Shown here: piece by piece, positions 61,686 through 64,000 of the stretch
Position numbering within the stretch: position 1 is the first letter of the stretch
Layout: the number at the start of each line of letters is the position of its first letter
Assembly: GCA_947499975.1 (NCBI GenBank)
Contig: CANMQE010000003.1
Location: 62,001-126,000 of the forward strand
Direction of reading: 5' to 3'
DNA: 64,000 nt
DNA from: an uncultured Sphingomonadaceae bacterium
GTDB lineage: Bacteria > Pseudomonadota > Alphaproteobacteria > Sphingomonadales > Sphingomonadaceae
Program-made: the position numbers and the translations under genes
The notes under the pieces: model-generated
What the model saw: only the letters and a program-made list of their open reading frames with translations
What the model was told of the DNA's origin: nothing
The model's database searches: none

Positions 61686-62521
61686 CAATTCACCTTGCGG
61701 AACAATAGCGTCATCCGGTCGCTCTCGCCGATTTCGGCGCGGCGGGCGCGTTCCGCGCTGCCCTCTTCCGCTCCGCGATAGCTGGGGGGCAGGCTCCACA
61801 CGCCGCCGTCCCAGTCTGCCGGATCGGCCGGATTGGCGTTGATCTCTGATTGGGAGACGAGTTCGAAGCCATAGGCGGCGAAAAGGCCCACCACATCCTC
61901 GGTCCGCTGGTAACCATTTTGGCCCAGCGTGTAATCGAAGGGCGCATCTTCGGCTGCGCGGTGCTGCACCACGCCCACCATGCCATCGTCCTTCAACAGG
62001 GCGCGGAAGGCCAGCATCGTGTCATGCGTCCAGCCGAACCGGCGCATGTTGTGCACCTCGCGGAAAACCAGCACGCGGTCTGCCGTTCTGGCCAGTGCAT
62101 CGAGATCGTCATCGGTGTTGAGACCGATTACATTCGCGCCTTCGTCCCCCACCCACTCGGCAGCATCGGCCGGAATGCGCATGGCGGCGTTGCGATACAT
62201 GTCCCAGTATCCGGTGAGTTCGGGGTGAAGCTCAGGGTTCAGGCCGACATAGGTGCCGTCCTCGCCCAGATAGGGGATCAGCACGCGCGAATACCAGCCG
62301 CCTGCCGGCATGTAGTCCACCACCGTCATACCCGGTTCGACACCGAAGAATTCCAGCGTTTCGGCAGGATTGCGATGCGCATCGCGTGCACGGTCTTCAT
62401 CGCGGCGCGGGTTTTCCAGCACGCTGGCAATCTCGGCAGCTGGCGCGGCGGCGTGGTGATCCGCCAGCGCGGGGGTGGAGATCGCCAGGCTGGCGGCGGC
62501 GAGACAGAGCAGTGCGCGCAT
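61685..62521 (-). CDS. Exported class I methyltransferase-fold protein
   Basis: A 278-residue protein with a signal peptide ending TPALADH near residue 21, which is unexpected for a methyltransferase because SAM is cytoplasmic. The Rossmann core shows VVDYMPAGGWYSR (about 66-78) as the SAM loop, ADRVLVFREVHN near 150 and VGVVQHRA near 184. It resembles COG4798-type proteins. ATG at 62521 overlaps the upstream paralogue stop by one base. Its role is unknown; it may bind another nucleoside-like ligand or be an exported remnant fold. Confidence 0.88.
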   Translation of the reverse strand: MRALLCLAAASLAISTPALADHHAAAPAAEIASVLENPRRDEDRARDAHRNPAETLEFFGVEPGMTVVDYMPAGGWYSRVLIPYLGEDGTYVGLNPELHPELTGYWDMYRNAAMRIPADAAEWVGDEGANVIGLNTDDDLDALARTADRVLVFREVHNMRRFGWTHDTMLAFRALLKDDGMVGVVQHRAAEDAPFDYTLGQNGYQRTEDVVGLFAAYGFELVSQSEINANPADPADWDGGVWSLPPSYRGAEEGSAERARRAEIGESDRMTLLFRKVN

Positions 62522-63330
62522 CAGTCGGCCTTTCTGAAAAGCAGGGTCATCCGGTCGCTCTCGCCGATGTCCAGCATCCGCTGGCGTTCCGCATCTCCGC
62601 CGCCCAGCACGGGTGGCAACGTCCATACGCCGCCCGGCCAGTTTGCCGGATCATCGGGGTTGGCGTTGATCTCGGAAACGGCCACCAGCTCGAACCCGTT
62701 GATGGCGAACAGGCGGATCACGTCGGCCTGCCGCAGGTATCCGCGCGAACCGTTGGCATATTCGTAAGCTGCATCCTCGGGCGCGCGGTGCTGCACCACG
62801 CCCACCAGGCCATCGTCTGCCAGCAGGCTGCGCATGGAGCGAAGCTGCGTATCGGCGATCTCGTTGTTCAGCATGCCGTGGAGCGAACGGAACACCAGCA
62901 CCCTGTCCACCGTGCCCAGCAGCTCCTCGGGAATCTCATCCGTTTCAAAGGCGGTGATGTCGCTCGCCTCGCGGCCCGTCATCTCGGTGGCGGCGGCGAT
63001 GAAGCGTTCGCGCCAGGCGGGCTCTCCCGCTTCGGCGGGGCCGGTATCGGGCTGCATCGCCATGTATTCGCCGGCCGGCGCGATCCAGGGCAGCAGCACG
63101 CGGGTGTACCAGCCGCCGCCGGGGCCGTATTCCACCACGCGCATGGTTGGCTCCACATCGAAGAAGGCCAGCGTCTCTGCCGGGTTGCGATACTGGTCGC
63201 GCGGGGCGTCATCGGCGCGGGCGGTGGATGCCAGCACGTCTTCCAGCGCGGGCGCCTCGGCATGATGATCGGCGAGCGCGGGCGCGGAAATCGCGATGGC
63301 TGCGGCTGCGAGGAAGGGGGTAAAGCGCAC
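62521..63330 (-). CDS. Exported class I methyltransferase-fold protein (paralogue)
   Basis: A 269-residue paralogue of 61685-62521, with signal peptide ending APALADH near residue 21, SAM-like loop VVEYGPGGGWYTR (about 65-77), VDRVLVFRSLH near 143 and VGVVQHRAPED near 176. GTG at 63330 is supported by GGGAGAA seven bases upstream. The matching signal peptides and C-terminal tails (ESDRMTLLFRK in both) indicate a tandem duplication. It is the first gene of a three-gene operon; the substrate is unknown. Confidence 0.88.
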   Translation of the reverse strand: MRFTPFLAAAAIAISAPALADHHAEAPALEDVLASTARADDAPRDQYRNPAETLAFFDVEPTMRVVEYGPGGGWYTRVLLPWIAPAGEYMAMQPDTGPAEAGEPAWRERFIAAATEMTGREASDITAFETDEIPEELLGTVDRVLVFRSLHGMLNNEIADTQLRSMRSLLADDGLVGVVQHRAPEDAAYEYANGSRGYLRQADVIRLFAINGFELVAVSEINANPDDPANWPGGVWTLPPVLGGGDAERQRMLDIGESDRMTLLFRKAD

Positions 63331-63429
63331 GAAAGTTCTCCCGGAATGATAATCTCTCGCATTCTACGGTCAGCCGGCGGGATGACAAGCGGACTTAAGA
63401 CCCCATGTTAGCATTCAAAGGAGATCACG

Positions 63430-63957
63430 ATGAGTGAAACGACAATTGTTGCAGGCGGTTGCTTCTGGTGCACCGAGGCCGTGTTCAAGGACGTGATCGG
63501 CGTGGAAAGCGTCGAGAGCGGATATATCGGCGGCGATGCGGAATATCCCACCTACAAACAGGTGTGCACCGGCACCACCGGCCATGCCGAGGGGGTGAAG
63601 GTGACGTTCGATCCCGAAACCGTCTCCCTCACCGAAATCTACGACATGTTCATGGGCACGCACGATCCCAGCCAGCTGAACCGGCAGGGCAACGACGTAG
63701 GCACGCAATATCGCAGCGCCATCTTCCCCATGTCGGACGAGCAGCGGGAAGAGGCGCAGAAGGCCATCGCCCGCTGGAACGAGAGCCACGATGCCGATGC
63801 GGTGACCACCATCGAGGACGGCAAATGGTATCCGGCTGAGGATTACCACCAGGAATACTGGGAAGGCGAAGGTCAGCGTAATCCCTATTGCATGGCCGTG
63901 ATCCCGCCCAAGCTGATGAAGCTGCGCAAGAGCTTTGCCGACAAGGTGAAAAACTAG
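63430..63957 (+). CDS. msrA: Peptide-methionine (S)-S-oxide reductase
   Basis: A 175-residue MsrA that reduces methionine-S-sulphoxide in proteins. The active-site GCFWC (residues 10-14, Cys11 nucleophile), GHAEGVKV near 51, and DYHQEYWE near 138 are all present. A C-terminal Cys in NPYC near 154 may be the resolving residue. AAAGGAG upstream of ATG 63430 gives a strong ribosome site. It is a stand-alone gene divergent from the exported methyltransferase-fold operon. Confidence 0.97.
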   Translation: MSETTIVAGGCFWCTEAVFKDVIGVESVESGYIGGDAEYPTYKQVCTGTTGHAEGVKVTFDPETVSLTEIYDMFMGTHDPSQLNRQGNDVGTQYRSAIFPMSDEQREEAQKAIARWNESHDADAVTTIEDGKWYPAEDYHQEYWEGEGQRNPYCMAVIPPKLMKLRKSFADKVKN

Positions 63958-64000
63958 GCGCGCGGTTTACACTAACAACGACTTGAAGGGAGGGCTGGCC

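Overview
The window looks like chromosome from a GC-rich alphaproteobacterium of the order Sphingomonadales, probably Erythrobacteraceae or a close relative. The reasons are the mix of SusC-less TonB-dependent receptors, acyl-CoA dehydrogenase pairs, secreted SnoaL/NTF2-like proteins, PQQ-cytochrome dehydrogenases and GMC oxidoreductases, together with dense ATGA-coupled operons. The genus assignment is inference. No insertion sequence, phage gene, CRISPR array or rRNA is visible; there is one tRNA.

Bases 1-16.4 kb form an acyl-CoA catabolic island. It holds a 5'-truncated APH-type kinase, two SDRs, a FadB/FadJ-like fusion enzyme, two tandem pairs of acyl-CoA dehydrogenases, a thiolase, an ACAD10/11-type acyl-CoA dehydrogenase, a zinc alcohol dehydrogenase, an O-methyltransferase-like protein and an AMP-forming acyl-CoA ligase. 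The kinase plus the ACAD10/11-type enzyme resemble a split version of the system that removes a 4-hydroxyl group from acyl-CoAs. A 16-bp motif (CTGAAAA-N4-GTATG) recurs ahead of three of these transcription units and may mark a regulon.

Bases 16.9-24.3 kb carry a large TonB-dependent receptor, a TesB-type thioesterase, and a Fur-box-preceded iron uptake unit (PepSY protein, 71-residue membrane protein, siderophore-type receptor). Bases 24.4-35.9 kb hold four aldehyde dehydrogenases, a MarR regulator, two coupled GMC oxidoreductases and a secreted esterase. Similar palindromic sites lie ahead of an aldehyde dehydrogenase, between marR and the GMC operon, and between two divergent aldehyde dehydrogenases.

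Bases 35.9-39.8 kb encode a stressosome-like operon: rsbR, rsbS, rsbT, an RsbT-SpoIIE phosphatase fusion, and an RsbT-like/HisKA_2 histidine kinase fusion. It could connect a stressosome to the two-component general stress response of alphaproteobacteria.

Bases 40.0-58.8 kb are the most unusual part: a predicted extracytoplasmic system. An AraC regulator sits between a leftward operon (SMP-30-like propeller, four tandem secreted SnoaL-like proteins, PQQ/cytochrome dehydrogenase, a further SnoaL-like protein) and a rightward one (second PQQ/cytochrome dehydrogenase, a secreted protein with two copies of a Cys-containing domain). Two more proteins of that Cys-domain family, three more SnoaL-like proteins and another TonB-dependent receptor follow. 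The SnoaL-like proteins mostly keep a Tyr-x4-Asp plus His set that matches NTF2-fold dehydratases. A plausible reading is uptake and periplasmic oxidation/dehydration of a hydroxylated polycyclic or aromatic substrate, but the substrate is not visible from sequence.

Bases 58.9-64.0 kb are mostly housekeeping: tRNA-Lys, folK, an N-carbamoylputrescine amidase-type nitrilase, a SIMPL-domain lipoprotein, a small NTF2-like lipoprotein, two exported methyltransferase-fold proteins and msrA.
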